A DNA stretch of 12,528 bases from Candidatus Uhrbacteria bacterium. Lineage in GTDB: Bacteria > Patescibacteriota > Patescibacteriia > CAIXNZ01. A model generated the notes under the pieces. The model searched no databases, had not been told where the DNA came from, and saw only the letters and a program-made list of their open reading frames with translations. This document shows, one piece after another, positions 5,847 to 12,519 of the stretch (positions within the stretch are counted from its first letter, which is position 1; every line of letters begins with the position of its first letter). Made by a program: the position numbers and the translations under genes. The DNA is taken from positions 1 to 12,528 of the forward strand of contig DSBA01000028.1 of NCBI GenBank assembly GCA_011046145.1, read 5' to 3'.

Positions 5847-5965
5847 AATTATTCGGGCGAAAACGCCCGTCTTGATATTTTAATTACCGCCTCCTTTAGG
5901 AGGCGATCGACGGCTAAAGCCGTCGATGAGTGCGGATGAAATCGGGCGTTTTCGCCCAATTATTC
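5847..5965. repeat. Intergenic inverted-repeat element C with 8-bp flanking direct repeats (MITE-like)
   Basis: The element proper is 5855-5957 (103 bp). Its ends are a 15-base perfect inverted repeat, GGGCGAAAACGCCCG (5855-5869) and its complement (5943-5957), each also a self-hairpin. It is flanked by the direct repeat AATTATTC at 5847-5854 and 5958-5965, which looks like a target-site duplication. Inside are two perfect hairpins: CGCCTCC-TTTA-GGAGGCG (5888-5905) and ATCGACGGCT-AA-AGCCGTCGAT (5906-5927). The second shares the core GGCTAAAGCC with the inner hairpin of element B, where it reads GGCTTTAGCC, its reverse complement. It separates the 70-residue protein gene from transketolase-N; no gene is seen in it. 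Confidence 0.85.
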
Positions 5966-5968
5966 AAC

Positions 5969-6181
5969 TTACTTTAATTTTTTCGCCTTAATATGGCTGC
6001 CAAGCTCTGCAGTTAATGAATTAACATGCTTTTTAATGTCTTTACGCATGTTTTCTAAAATTTTTTGGCAAGATTTACACTTGGCTTTTTTAGCGTCGCG
6101 GATATAATATTTTTCCAAACGCCATAGGTCATCCAAGGTATTGTGCAGCATTTTAATTAAATTATAATTCTCATTTTTCAT
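5969..6181 (-). CDS. Small helical CxxC protein of unknown function (70 residues)
   Basis: A 70-residue basic protein, predicted almost wholly alpha-helical, with a CKSC motif (C35, C38) between two amphipathic helices and scattered His (H13, H52, H63). It starts 10 bases after the rpe stop and has a GGAG just before the ATG, at a short spacing of two bases, so it is very probably co-transcribed with the pentose phosphate genes. It has no signal peptide or membrane segment. The helix-CxxC-helix layout could bind a metal or mediate a protein contact, but I recognise no family and assign no function. A link to sugar metabolism rests on position only. The terminal KAKKLK tail is typical of small nucleic-acid-associated or unstructured ends but proves nothing. 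Confidence 0.78.
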   Translation of the reverse strand: MKNENYNLIKMLHNTLDDLWRLEKYYIRDAKKAKCKSCQKILENMRKDIKKHVNSLTAELGSHIKAKKLK

Positions 6182-6191
6182 AACTCCAAAA

Positions 6192-6842
6192 TTAGTTAAT
6201 TAAACTTTTTATTTGATTAATTGTTTGCTTAATATTTTCTGATTTAAAAATCAAAGTGCCGGTTGAAATTATATTAACGCCTGACAGGGCAACCTGCTTT
6301 ATATTTTTCAAATTAACTCCGCCGTCAATTTCAATATCCAGCCTGGGATAATTTTTTCTTAAAAACTTGGCTTTATTTAAAATGCTGGGTTTTAAAATTT
6401 GTCCGCCCCAGCCAGGTTTAACGCCCAGCAAAAATACCAAATCAAGGCTGGGTATAAATTTTTCAATTTTTTTAACCGGGGTTTCAGGATTAATAGCCAA
6501 GCCAACTTTAAATTTTCTCTTTTTAATATATCCAATCAAATTAAAAATTTCATCATCGTTTTTTGCTGCTTCGTAATGAAAGATCATCTTTTTGACTTTA
6601 TTGAATTTCTCCCATTTTTTAATTTCTCGCAAAGGATCCAAAACCATCAAATGCAACTCGTAATCGCCTTTATACTTTAGACTTTTTACTTTATTAACTT
6701 CATAAAACGTCTTATTTTTAACAAATTTATTATCCATGCAGTCAATTTGAACCAAAGAAAAATATTTTTCCACTTTTTTAAGCTTATCTTTAAATTCAGC
6801 AAAAGAATGAGTTAATAACGTGGGGACTATTTTTACTTTCAT
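6192..6842 (-). CDS. Ribulose-phosphate 3-epimerase family protein, variant metal ligand
   Basis: This TIM-barrel protein of 216 residues (usual length 210-230) would interconvert ribulose-5-P and xylulose-5-P. Landmarks are PTLLT (7-11), VQIDCMDNKFV (31-41), YELHLMVLDP (61-70), INPETPVKKI (117-126), LLGVKPGWGGQ (138-148) matching the usual MTVNPGFGGQ, and IDGGVN (172-177). In classical Rpe the metal is held by His and Asp of HxDxMDG, by His of the LHLMV strand and by Asp of DGG. Here D34, H64 and D173 are present, but the first His is Gln (Q32), and MDG is MDN. The flanking rpiB and transketolase genes make the epimerase role likely, yet activity or metal preference may differ. It lies 56 bases after the rpiB stop and 10 bases before the next gene. 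No Shine-Dalgarno is evident. Confidence 0.87.
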   Translation of the reverse strand: MKVKIVPTLLTHSFAEFKDKLKKVEKYFSLVQIDCMDNKFVKNKTFYEVNKVKSLKYKGDYELHLMVLDPLREIKKWEKFNKVKKMIFHYEAAKNDDEIFNLIGYIKKRKFKVGLAINPETPVKKIEKFIPSLDLVFLLGVKPGWGGQILKPSILNKAKFLRKNYPRLDIEIDGGVNLKNIKQVALSGVNIISTGTLIFKSENIKQTINQIKSLIN

Positions 6843-6851
6843 AAGATTGTC

Positions 6852-6884
6852 TTGAGCTTAGGGTCAAGAGCTCAAAGCTCAAAG
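6852..6884. repeat. Short inverted and tandem repeat between rpiB and rpe
   Basis: TTGAGCT (6852-6858) is complementary to AGCTCAA (6869-6875), and AGCTCAAAG follows again at 6876-6884, so the 56-base spacer can fold in two alternative ways. It has no T-run and is probably a small intercistronic hairpin rather than a terminator. Confidence 0.45.
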
Positions 6885-6898
6885 CCCGCAGTAAATTT

Positions 6899-7351
6899 CT
6901 ATTTGAATTCTTTGTTTTCAATTTTTTTAATTTTATTAAGCCTGCGCTTGCGGCGCAAAACAGCTTCAAATTTTGTGTTTAAAAATTTATCAATTATTTT
7001 ATTGGCTTTTGCCGGCGAAATATTCCAGCCTGACAAGCACATAATATTAGCGTCATTATGTTTGCGGATTTCCACGGCATCATCTTCATTTTTAACTGAA
7101 ACTGCCCGCGCGCCCTTAACTTTATTGGCCACAATGCACATGCCATAAGAAGTGCCGCAAATCAAAATCCCCTTGGCGTTTTTGTTTTCAGCTACTGCTT
7201 TAGCCACCTTATAGCCGAAATCCGGGTAATCATCACCTTTTTTTAGTTTCAAACTACCCTTATCTTCATAAGATATGTTTTTTTTGTCTAAATATTTTTT
7301 AATTTGCTCTTTTAAAGCAAACCCCGCGTGATCCGCGCCTAAATAAACCAT
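6899..7351 (-). CDS. rpiB: Ribose-5-phosphate isomerase B
   Basis: RpiB interconverts ribulose-5-P and ribose-5-P, linking the pentose phosphate pathway to nucleotide synthesis. The 150-residue protein has GADHAG (5-10) for phosphate and ring opening, DYPDFG (41-46), the catalytic GILICGTSYGMCIVANK (61-77) with Cys65 and Thr67, and RKHNDANIMCLSG (96-108) with His98. The classical GTGIG reads GTSYG. The C-terminal end (ISPAKANKIIDKFLNTKFE, then a Lys/Arg-rich tail) is as in other RpiB proteins. The start at 7351 places GADHAG at residue 5, as expected. It opens the sugar-phosphate cluster and has its own promoter overlapping the end of the ATPase gene, so the cluster need not depend on transcription from the upstream pair. 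Confidence 0.96.
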   Translation of the reverse strand: MVYLGADHAGFALKEQIKKYLDKKNISYEDKGSLKLKKGDDYPDFGYKVAKAVAENKNAKGILICGTSYGMCIVANKVKGARAVSVKNEDDAVEIRKHNDANIMCLSGWNISPAKANKIIDKFLNTKFEAVLRRKRRLNKIKKIENKEFK

Positions 7352-7365
7352 AATTTTAACTATAA

Positions 7366-7394
7366 TCTATATTAAATTAAAAATTAAATTTCAA
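7366..7394 (-). promoter_or_regulatory. Promoter of rpiB and the sugar-phosphate cluster
   Basis: TTGAAA (7394-7389) lies in the last codons of the ATPase gene and is followed by a 17-base spacer and TATAGA (7371-7366). The expected start is near 7359, leaving a leader of only about eight bases before ATG 7351. A second -10-like TATAGT at 7364-7359 would put the start on the ATG itself. The region is very AT-rich, so exact boxes are uncertain. Confidence 0.5.
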
Positions 7395-9318
7395 TTGTTT
7401 CTCCTTCTTTTACCTCTTTTTCAGCCGGACCTTGACTTCCGAGAAAATCAGCCGACGGCAATTTCACTTTATCTTCTTGCGACTCTACTGGTTTTGACGC
7501 TGGTTTTGGAGGCATGGACGGCTTTAATTTTTTCTGGCTGTCAGTTTTTACCGAAGTTTTAAAAACAGATTCTTCTTCTTTTTTAATTTGGGGCGGCTTA
7601 ACTGCTTCCTTAACTTGTTTGCTGCTTTTAAAATTAACTGTCTGCTCTTTTATCTTGGCCAAAGGGATAATCTCTTCTTTTGGCAAAGGCGAAATACTGG
7701 GAGTTGCTTTTGTTTGTTTAAGGCTTATTTCCCCGCGCCTGGCTTTTTTCAAACAATCATGGCAAAAAACCGGCCTGATATTATCCGGCTTAAAAGGCAC
7801 TTGAATTTCTTTTTGGCAACCGGAGCAAATAGCTGGAAATCCCCCCTGATCTTTTTTCTTTTTATCTATTTTTTTTTCTTTATGTTGAGGATTATTTGAC
7901 TGGAAGCCTCTATCTTTCATAATCCCGGCATTTTTGGGGTCTACTGATTTTTGAATACCTTCATTAATTGATCTAGCCGCTCCTCTATCCATTTTTTCAG
8001 CTTGGAATTTCTGCTGTTTGGATTCGCTCCAGCGCCTAATCTTATCCTCTACTACATTTTTAGGCTGGGCATAACGCTCTCTGGAAACCTTAATCACTTT
8101 TTCTTCATTGCCCAATGATTCGCCGAAAATCGGAGGTAAACCTTTGGCTGAGAATGGCTCTGAAGACACGCCGTCAATCATTAATTTCAAATAAATATGG
8201 AATTTGGGCAGGTTAACTAAGTCTTCCTGGGTCAGGTCAGGCGCAAACTCTTTTTCTAGAAATTCCGCATCTGCCGCGCCGACTCGAAAACAAATAAGAG
8301 TGCCCACATTGCCAAAAACAGCAGGCTGAACAACCTCTCCTAATTGCTCAATATATTGATGGGCAATAATCAAATTCAAACGGTATTTACGAGCTTCTGA
8401 TAAAATATCAGCAAAAGAATCTGTAGCAAAATTCTGAAATTCATCAACATACAAATAAAAATCATGCCTGGCATCTTCAGGGATATCTACCCTGCTCATG
8501 GTAGCCAGCTGAATTTTGGTAATCATCATCGCCCCCAACAAAGCTGATGCGTCCTCGCCAATCCGGCCTTTAGATAAATTTAAAATTAAAATTTTACGAT
8601 CATCCATTAACTTGCGCAGATTAATAGATGATTTAACCTGACCAACGACATTACGGATTAGGGCGGTTGATAAAAACTGCCCAACTTTATTCTGAATAGG
8701 AGAAATAACCTCCTGCAAAACGCGCTCATTCCATCGGGGGAATTCATCAACCCAAAAAGATCTGACCACGGGATCAGTAATCTTGAAAACAACTTTCAAA
8801 CGGTATTCCTTATCAACCAACATACGGTTAATGCCCAGCAAAGTGCTATCAGGATATTCCAAAAGCGCCAAAATGCAATTGCGTAAAATATATTCTAAAC
8901 GAGGCCCCCAGGAATCAGCCCACAATTTTTTAAAAACGCCGATTAAACCCGAAGAGATTAAATGACGGTGCTCTGGAGAGACTTTTTCCAAAACATTAAA
9001 AGAAATCGGATAATTTAAATCAGCCGGATTAAAATAAATCACATCATTAATTCTGTTTGCAGGAATCCAGCTTAGCATTTTTTCCGCTGTATCCCCATGA
9101 GGGTCAACATAACAAACGCCATGGCCAGCTACAATATCAGAATAAACCATGTTTTCAATCAAGGTTGTTTTACCCATGCCAGTTTTACCAATAATATAAA
9201 CATGACGGCGCCGGTCGTCGGTTTTAATGCCAAAAACTCTTTCCCTATTGCGGAAAGTTGTCACAGCAAAAGGCGTGATTTCGTTTTCCAAAGCTTGTTT
9301 TATTTTATCTTGATCCAT
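7384..9318 (-). CDS. TraG/VirD4-like DNA-transfer ATPase with C-terminal CxxC-x17-CxxC zinc ribbon
   Basis: A 644-residue P-loop ATPase of the HerA/FtsK superfamily, nearest the type IV coupling protein group. Walker A is GKTGMGKT (44-51), followed by CYVDPHGD (69-76). Walker B is FYLYVDEFQNF (287-297) with D292/E293, and IIAHQYIEQL (317-326) holds the motif-3 Gln. The ATPase core ends near residue 395. A Lys/Gln-rich linker follows, then a zinc ribbon with C498, C501, C519 and C522; the 17-residue spacing and VPFKP...RPVFC text match the CxxC-x17-CxxC domain (TIGR04272 from memory). The last 110 residues are Pro/Lys/Glu-rich and probably disordered. Unlike VirD4 it has no N-terminal membrane segment; that part may be supplied by the partner 73 bases upstream. 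Likely role: DNA pumping at the membrane, either conjugation-like transfer or DNA uptake. No relaxase or VirB genes are in the window. Confidence 0.9.
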   Translation of the reverse strand: MDQDKIKQALENEITPFAVTTFRNRERVFGIKTDDRRRHVYIIGKTGMGKTTLIENMVYSDIVAGHGVCYVDPHGDTAEKMLSWIPANRINDVIYFNPADLNYPISFNVLEKVSPEHRHLISSGLIGVFKKLWADSWGPRLEYILRNCILALLEYPDSTLLGINRMLVDKEYRLKVVFKITDPVVRSFWVDEFPRWNERVLQEVISPIQNKVGQFLSTALIRNVVGQVKSSINLRKLMDDRKILILNLSKGRIGEDASALLGAMMITKIQLATMSRVDIPEDARHDFYLYVDEFQNFATDSFADILSEARKYRLNLIIAHQYIEQLGEVVQPAVFGNVGTLICFRVGAADAEFLEKEFAPDLTQEDLVNLPKFHIYLKLMIDGVSSEPFSAKGLPPIFGESLGNEEKVIKVSRERYAQPKNVVEDKIRRWSESKQQKFQAEKMDRGAARSINEGIQKSVDPKNAGIMKDRGFQSNNPQHKEKKIDKKKKDQGGFPAICSGCQKEIQVPFKPDNIRPVFCHDCLKKARRGEISLKQTKATPSISPLPKEEIIPLAKIKEQTVNFKSSKQVKEAVKPPQIKKEEESVFKTSVKTDSQKKLKPSMPPKPASKPVESQEDKVKLPSADFLGSQGPAEKEVKEGETIEI

Positions 9319-9391
9319 ATTATAAATAATATTTTCACCACAAAATTTTCATGTAATTAGGTAGGGTGTTTTTTATAATCAATAATTCCAC

Positions 9392-11068
9392 TTAATCAAT
9401 AAAAGGCAGGTTTTCCAAAGACGGTTTTTTTTCTTTTTCTTCCTTATCATCCTTAATTTCCTTTTTGGACAAATCTTTGGCTTTATTTTTTTCTAAAGCC
9501 TCTTGCTTCTCTTTCTTAATTTTTAATTTTTGCTCCTCTTCCTGAGCTATTTCCTGAAGTCTTTTTTCCCTGGCTGACCGTGATTTTATAAAAACCTCCT
9601 TATCTTTAGCAAATTGCATTTCAAATTCATCATTATCATAATCAAAAGACGGCATAACCCTGCTTTTTTCTTCAAACTCTGTCTCTGCTTTCTTTGCCTG
9701 AACAGCAGACAATGGCGCTTCCTGCAAAGGCAGGCCAAAAGGCGCGGCCGCTTTTTTAAATTCAGTTTTTTTCAATAAAGGCGCTTTGACATACATGCTG
9801 GGGAAATGCCAAATAGACGCCAATTCTTCAGCACACAATGGCTTGGCTGGCGAACCAACAACAACGCTTCTATTCCTATAAGCGCTCATTATTTTATTTT
9901 TACGGGCATTCCTGCGGTAATCTATTAAAATATATTGCGGAGAACTAGTGCCTGTTGCTTTTAAATCAGGCTTAAAACCGTTTAAATTCATATCAGCCCA
10001 TTGCTTAATCGCGCCAATAACAGCATTAACACCCAAAGGCTTATTCATTTTATCTTTTTCCGCCACATATATATATCTGACTTTTGTATTAAAAGCCAGT
10101 TTGGAAATTTTATTTTCAATGGCTTCCAGCTGTTCTTTTTGGCCTGGCGAAAGATGCATCATGACTGAAAGCGGCTCTGGTTTTTTTTCTTCTGTCGCCC
10201 CCTCTCCTGACAAATTCATCCCCACCAATTGCTCTGTAAACTCGCTAACTAATTCGGTAAAAGGGCTGAATATTTGCGAAAGCACGCCTTTTTTAGTTTT
10301 GGGTTTTATTTGAAGAATTTTATTAATTTCTTTTTTGCCGCCTTCCAAACCCCAATCAACAGCCAAAGGAGTCAAAGTAATCTGCAGCCATATTTGCTCG
10401 CCTTTGCCAATAGAACTCATGGTTTCCAGCAAAGCAGCCATGGGATCAACAAATGTTTCGGAAAAACGATGTTCAAATTTCGGATAAGTCTTGATTGGCA
10501 AATAAACATTTTTATTGCTTAAAGTAAATTCACAGCCCCATAAATCATGGGTTTCATTGGGATATAATTTGGGCACGCTATTAACATAATCCTCAACCTC
10601 GGTAATTTCCGCGTCAGGAAACTGTCCATAAATAGAAGCTTCCACCAAATTGCGCCAATCACTCGGACAGCGTACTAAAAACTGAATATTACCTTCATAA
10701 CTAATCAGCTCAACCGACATAGAACGCTGGAATTCTCCCTCAATATATTTAGTCCACCAAATAAACGTACCATGAGCTCCCAAAAGCTGATCAAAAAAGT
10801 TTTCCATGGCTTGGATGCTCTGTTCGTTTCGCTTTGGCACATCAATAGCCAAAATTATTGGCTTGGGCATTTTTTCTGCCCATTTAGTCTGGATATAAAA
10901 CATGTATTCCGGATAAACAAAAAATCGCAAAAAAATAAAAATAAAAATAAGCCAGCCCCAGTATTTAAAAAGCAAAAGCCAGATTATTTCAAAAGTTGAA
11001 AGTCCGCTGAATTGATTAAAAAAATCAATAACCAGCTGATTTAAATAAGTAATATCTATTTCAATCAT
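9392..11068 (-). CDS. Membrane-anchored partner of the TraG/VirD4-like ATPase
   Basis: A 558-residue protein with a hydrophobic segment at about 27-52 (IIWLLLFKYWGWLIFIFIFL), followed by a basic stretch, so it is probably anchored with the large domain in the cytoplasm. The region from PKPIILAIDVPKRNEQSIQAM (68 on) to about 440 alternates predicted strands and helices and carries RCPSDWRNLVEASIYGQFPDAEI and, further on, VGSPAKPLCAEELASIWHFP. This resembles the pre-ATPase region of VirB4/TraG-associated proteins that I recall beside such ATPases in CPR genomes. There is no Walker motif. The last 90 residues are Lys/Glu-rich and likely coiled coil or disordered. It heads a two-gene unit with its own -10 box, and the ATPase follows after 73 bases. 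Inference: it supplies the membrane domain that classical coupling proteins carry in one chain. No experimental function is known to me. Confidence 0.78.
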   Translation of the reverse strand: MIEIDITYLNQLVIDFFNQFSGLSTFEIIWLLLFKYWGWLIFIFIFLRFFVYPEYMFYIQTKWAEKMPKPIILAIDVPKRNEQSIQAMENFFDQLLGAHGTFIWWTKYIEGEFQRSMSVELISYEGNIQFLVRCPSDWRNLVEASIYGQFPDAEITEVEDYVNSVPKLYPNETHDLWGCEFTLSNKNVYLPIKTYPKFEHRFSETFVDPMAALLETMSSIGKGEQIWLQITLTPLAVDWGLEGGKKEINKILQIKPKTKKGVLSQIFSPFTELVSEFTEQLVGMNLSGEGATEEKKPEPLSVMMHLSPGQKEQLEAIENKISKLAFNTKVRYIYVAEKDKMNKPLGVNAVIGAIKQWADMNLNGFKPDLKATGTSSPQYILIDYRRNARKNKIMSAYRNRSVVVGSPAKPLCAEELASIWHFPSMYVKAPLLKKTEFKKAAAPFGLPLQEAPLSAVQAKKAETEFEEKSRVMPSFDYDNDEFEMQFAKDKEVFIKSRSAREKRLQEIAQEEEQKLKIKKEKQEALEKNKAKDLSKKEIKDDKEEKEKKPSLENLPFID

Positions 11069-11088
11069 ATATTTATTCGCATGTATTA

Positions 11089-11117
11089 ATTATACCTAAA
11101 TTTTGAATATTTAGCCA
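11089..11117 (-). promoter_or_regulatory. Promoter of the membrane protein/ATPase unit
   Basis: A perfect TATAAT -10 box lies at 11094-11089 on the minus strand, with a poor -35 (TGGCTA at 11117-11112, 17-base spacing). The start would be near 11082, giving a leader of about 14 bases without a Shine-Dalgarno. It sits directly after the terminator of the preceding gene. Confidence 0.5.
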
Positions 11118-11123
11118 GAAAAC

Positions 11124-11158
11124 AAAAAGAAACCTCAAAAAATTGGAGGTTTCTTTTT
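11124..11158 (-). terminator. Rho-independent terminator after the sigma-region-4/winged-helix gene
   Basis: A 13-bp perfect stem (AAAAAGAAACCTC at 11124-11136 with GAGGTTTCTTTTT at 11146-11158) encloses a nine-base loop, with T-runs on both strands. It lies 18 bases past the stop codon at 11177 and just upstream of the next promoter, separating the two units. Confidence 0.88.
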
Positions 11159-11176
11159 TATTGTATTTTATTTTTT

Positions 11177-12247
11177 TTATACTAAGCTATAGATGCCGTC
11201 TTCCATTCTTACAAATTTATCCTTATTCATTAAAACCAGATTTATAGTTGTTCTTTGGACCAATCTCTGCTTTAAAACTTCTTCCAGCAAATCTTTTTTA
11301 AGCATGGGCCCTTTTTCTTTAAGAATTTTTTCAATAATATCAGCCACAGTGCCTTCTTCGTAGCCCCATTCTCTCAAAGCGTAAATGCCACGGCCAACAA
11401 GAACATATTTTTCATCCAAAATTAATTCATTGTGGACAGTAGCCGGATGGGCTCTTTTGCGGTCAAAATCAGCCTGATTAATCAACTCCGCCACTTCAGA
11501 AAAATGCAGTGGTCTGCTTTCTCTTAACATAATCAAATATGCTTTATCAGTCATTCTTTTAGGTCTAATCGTCGGCCAATTAATTAAGCCCCATTGGCCT
11601 AAAATATTTTTATTAAGATCTGTTCTTAATCTTAATAATGCTTCCAAAATTAATTGATTTTCCGCTTCTGCTCGGTCAACTTTTTCATAATATTCATGGC
11701 TCTGGAATTGATTCAAAAGCTCATCTAAAGATAATGGCCGCGAATTCTTTTCAATCAGTGACTTTAAACTGCCGGAAAGATCCAAAATTTCATCTAAATT
11801 AACCTGCTCTAATTTCCAAACAGTAAAATAGTCCGCTAAATTATCTATTCTTTCAAATTTATCGGCTAAGATATTAACTAAAAGAAAATTCAGGGCTCTT
11901 TGTTCTTGTTCTTTGTTTTCCTGCAATAATTTCTCAATTAAATAATTTTCAGACATTACGCCGCCATGGTTTCTTAAATATTCTACTACAGCAGATTCTA
12001 TATCTATCATTGGCAATCTTGCCTTGGCAGAATCCAAGGTTTTGATCTTTTTCAAACCTTCTTTTTCGATTTGCCTGACTCTTTCTCTGGTAATATTAAA
12101 ATCTTTGCCGATCTGCTCCAAAGTATATCTAGGAGAATCGCCCAAAGCATTTCTTTTTTTCAGAACTTCACGCTCTCTGTTTGGCAAGCCGGCCAAAAGA
12201 GCATTAACTAATTCTGCGTAACTAATTGTTTTTATTTTAGAAGTCAT
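11177..12247 (-). CDS. Sigma-70 region 4 / HARE-HTH winged-helix DNA-binding protein
   Basis: A 356-residue probable transcription regulator. Residues about 20-70 (LPNREREVLKKRNALGD, then TLEQIGKDFNITRERVRQIE) are a sigma-70 region 4 helix-turn-helix, the part that binds -35 elements and the RNA polymerase beta flap. No region 2, needed for -10 melting, is present, so it is not a complete sigma factor. Residues 232-296 (MTDKAYLIMLRESRPLHFSEVAELI to GRGIYALREWGY) look like a HARE-HTH domain, as in the RNA polymerase delta subunit. Similar winged-helix units seem to occur at about 84-146 and 300-356, each ending in a strand such as DYFTVWKL or DGIYSLV. It has a consensus promoter, an 80-base leader and a strong terminator, so it is monocistronic, and it is divergent from the gene starting at 12520. 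Targets are unknown. Confidence 0.85.
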   Translation of the reverse strand: MTSKIKTISYAELVNALLAGLPNREREVLKKRNALGDSPRYTLEQIGKDFNITRERVRQIEKEGLKKIKTLDSAKARLPMIDIESAVVEYLRNHGGVMSENYLIEKLLQENKEQEQRALNFLLVNILADKFERIDNLADYFTVWKLEQVNLDEILDLSGSLKSLIEKNSRPLSLDELLNQFQSHEYYEKVDRAEAENQLILEALLRLRTDLNKNILGQWGLINWPTIRPKRMTDKAYLIMLRESRPLHFSEVAELINQADFDRKRAHPATVHNELILDEKYVLVGRGIYALREWGYEEGTVADIIEKILKEKGPMLKKDLLEEVLKQRLVQRTTINLVLMNKDKFVRMEDGIYSLV

Positions 12248-12336
12248 ATTTTATTATCTTATTTTTTCACAATTAAATAACAAGCCAAAATGTACATCTT
12301 TTCCATATTTTTTATAGCTTGTTTTAGTTATATCAT

Positions 12337-12365
12337 ATAATAACATATATAAAAAAATATGTCAA
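12337..12365 (-). promoter_or_regulatory. Consensus promoter of the sigma-region-4/winged-helix gene
   Basis: TTGACA (12365-12360), a 17-base spacer and TATTAT (12342-12337) on the minus strand, the same hexamers and spacing as the Cys-rich small gene promoter at 1940-1968. The start is expected near 12330, which leaves a leader of about 83 bases. CAAGC and GCTTG occur near the ends of that leader, so a weak stem is possible. Confidence 0.8.
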
Positions 12366-12463
12366 GAGTTTTGGACTTATTTTAAAATTATAACCTAATA
12401 TTTACAAAAAAGCAAATATTGCCGATATTTAAAAACCAATTAAATCCTTGAAATTAAAAAACG

Positions 12464-12479
12464 CCTTATTTAAATAAGG
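12464..12479. promoter_or_regulatory. 16-bp perfect palindrome between divergent promoters (possible operator)
   Basis: CCTTATTTAAATAAGG is a perfect palindrome in the 272-base gap between the two divergent genes, a few bases upstream of the putative -35 of the plus-strand gene. A homodimeric repressor or activator could bind it. It could also form a small hairpin, but no T-run follows. The rest of the gap (12366-12463) holds only AT-rich sequence in which I see no gene. Confidence 0.45.
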
Positions 12480-12484
12480 GTAAA

Positions 12485-12513
12485 GTTTGAAAATCGTACC
12501 AAAATGATATAAT
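12485..12513 (+). promoter_or_regulatory. Promoter of the rightmost, plus-strand gene
   Basis: A perfect TATAAT lies at 12508-12513. A TTGAAA at 12487-12492 has a 15-base spacer; reading the -35 as GTTTGA at 12485 gives 17. Six bases separate the -10 from the ATG at 12520, so the transcript would begin at the start codon. Confidence 0.55.
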
Positions 12514-12519
12514 TTCATT

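Noticed and set aside
6367..6680. Plus-strand frames opposite the epimerase gene
   Set aside because: They are antisense shadows of a clear family member and have no start signals of their own.
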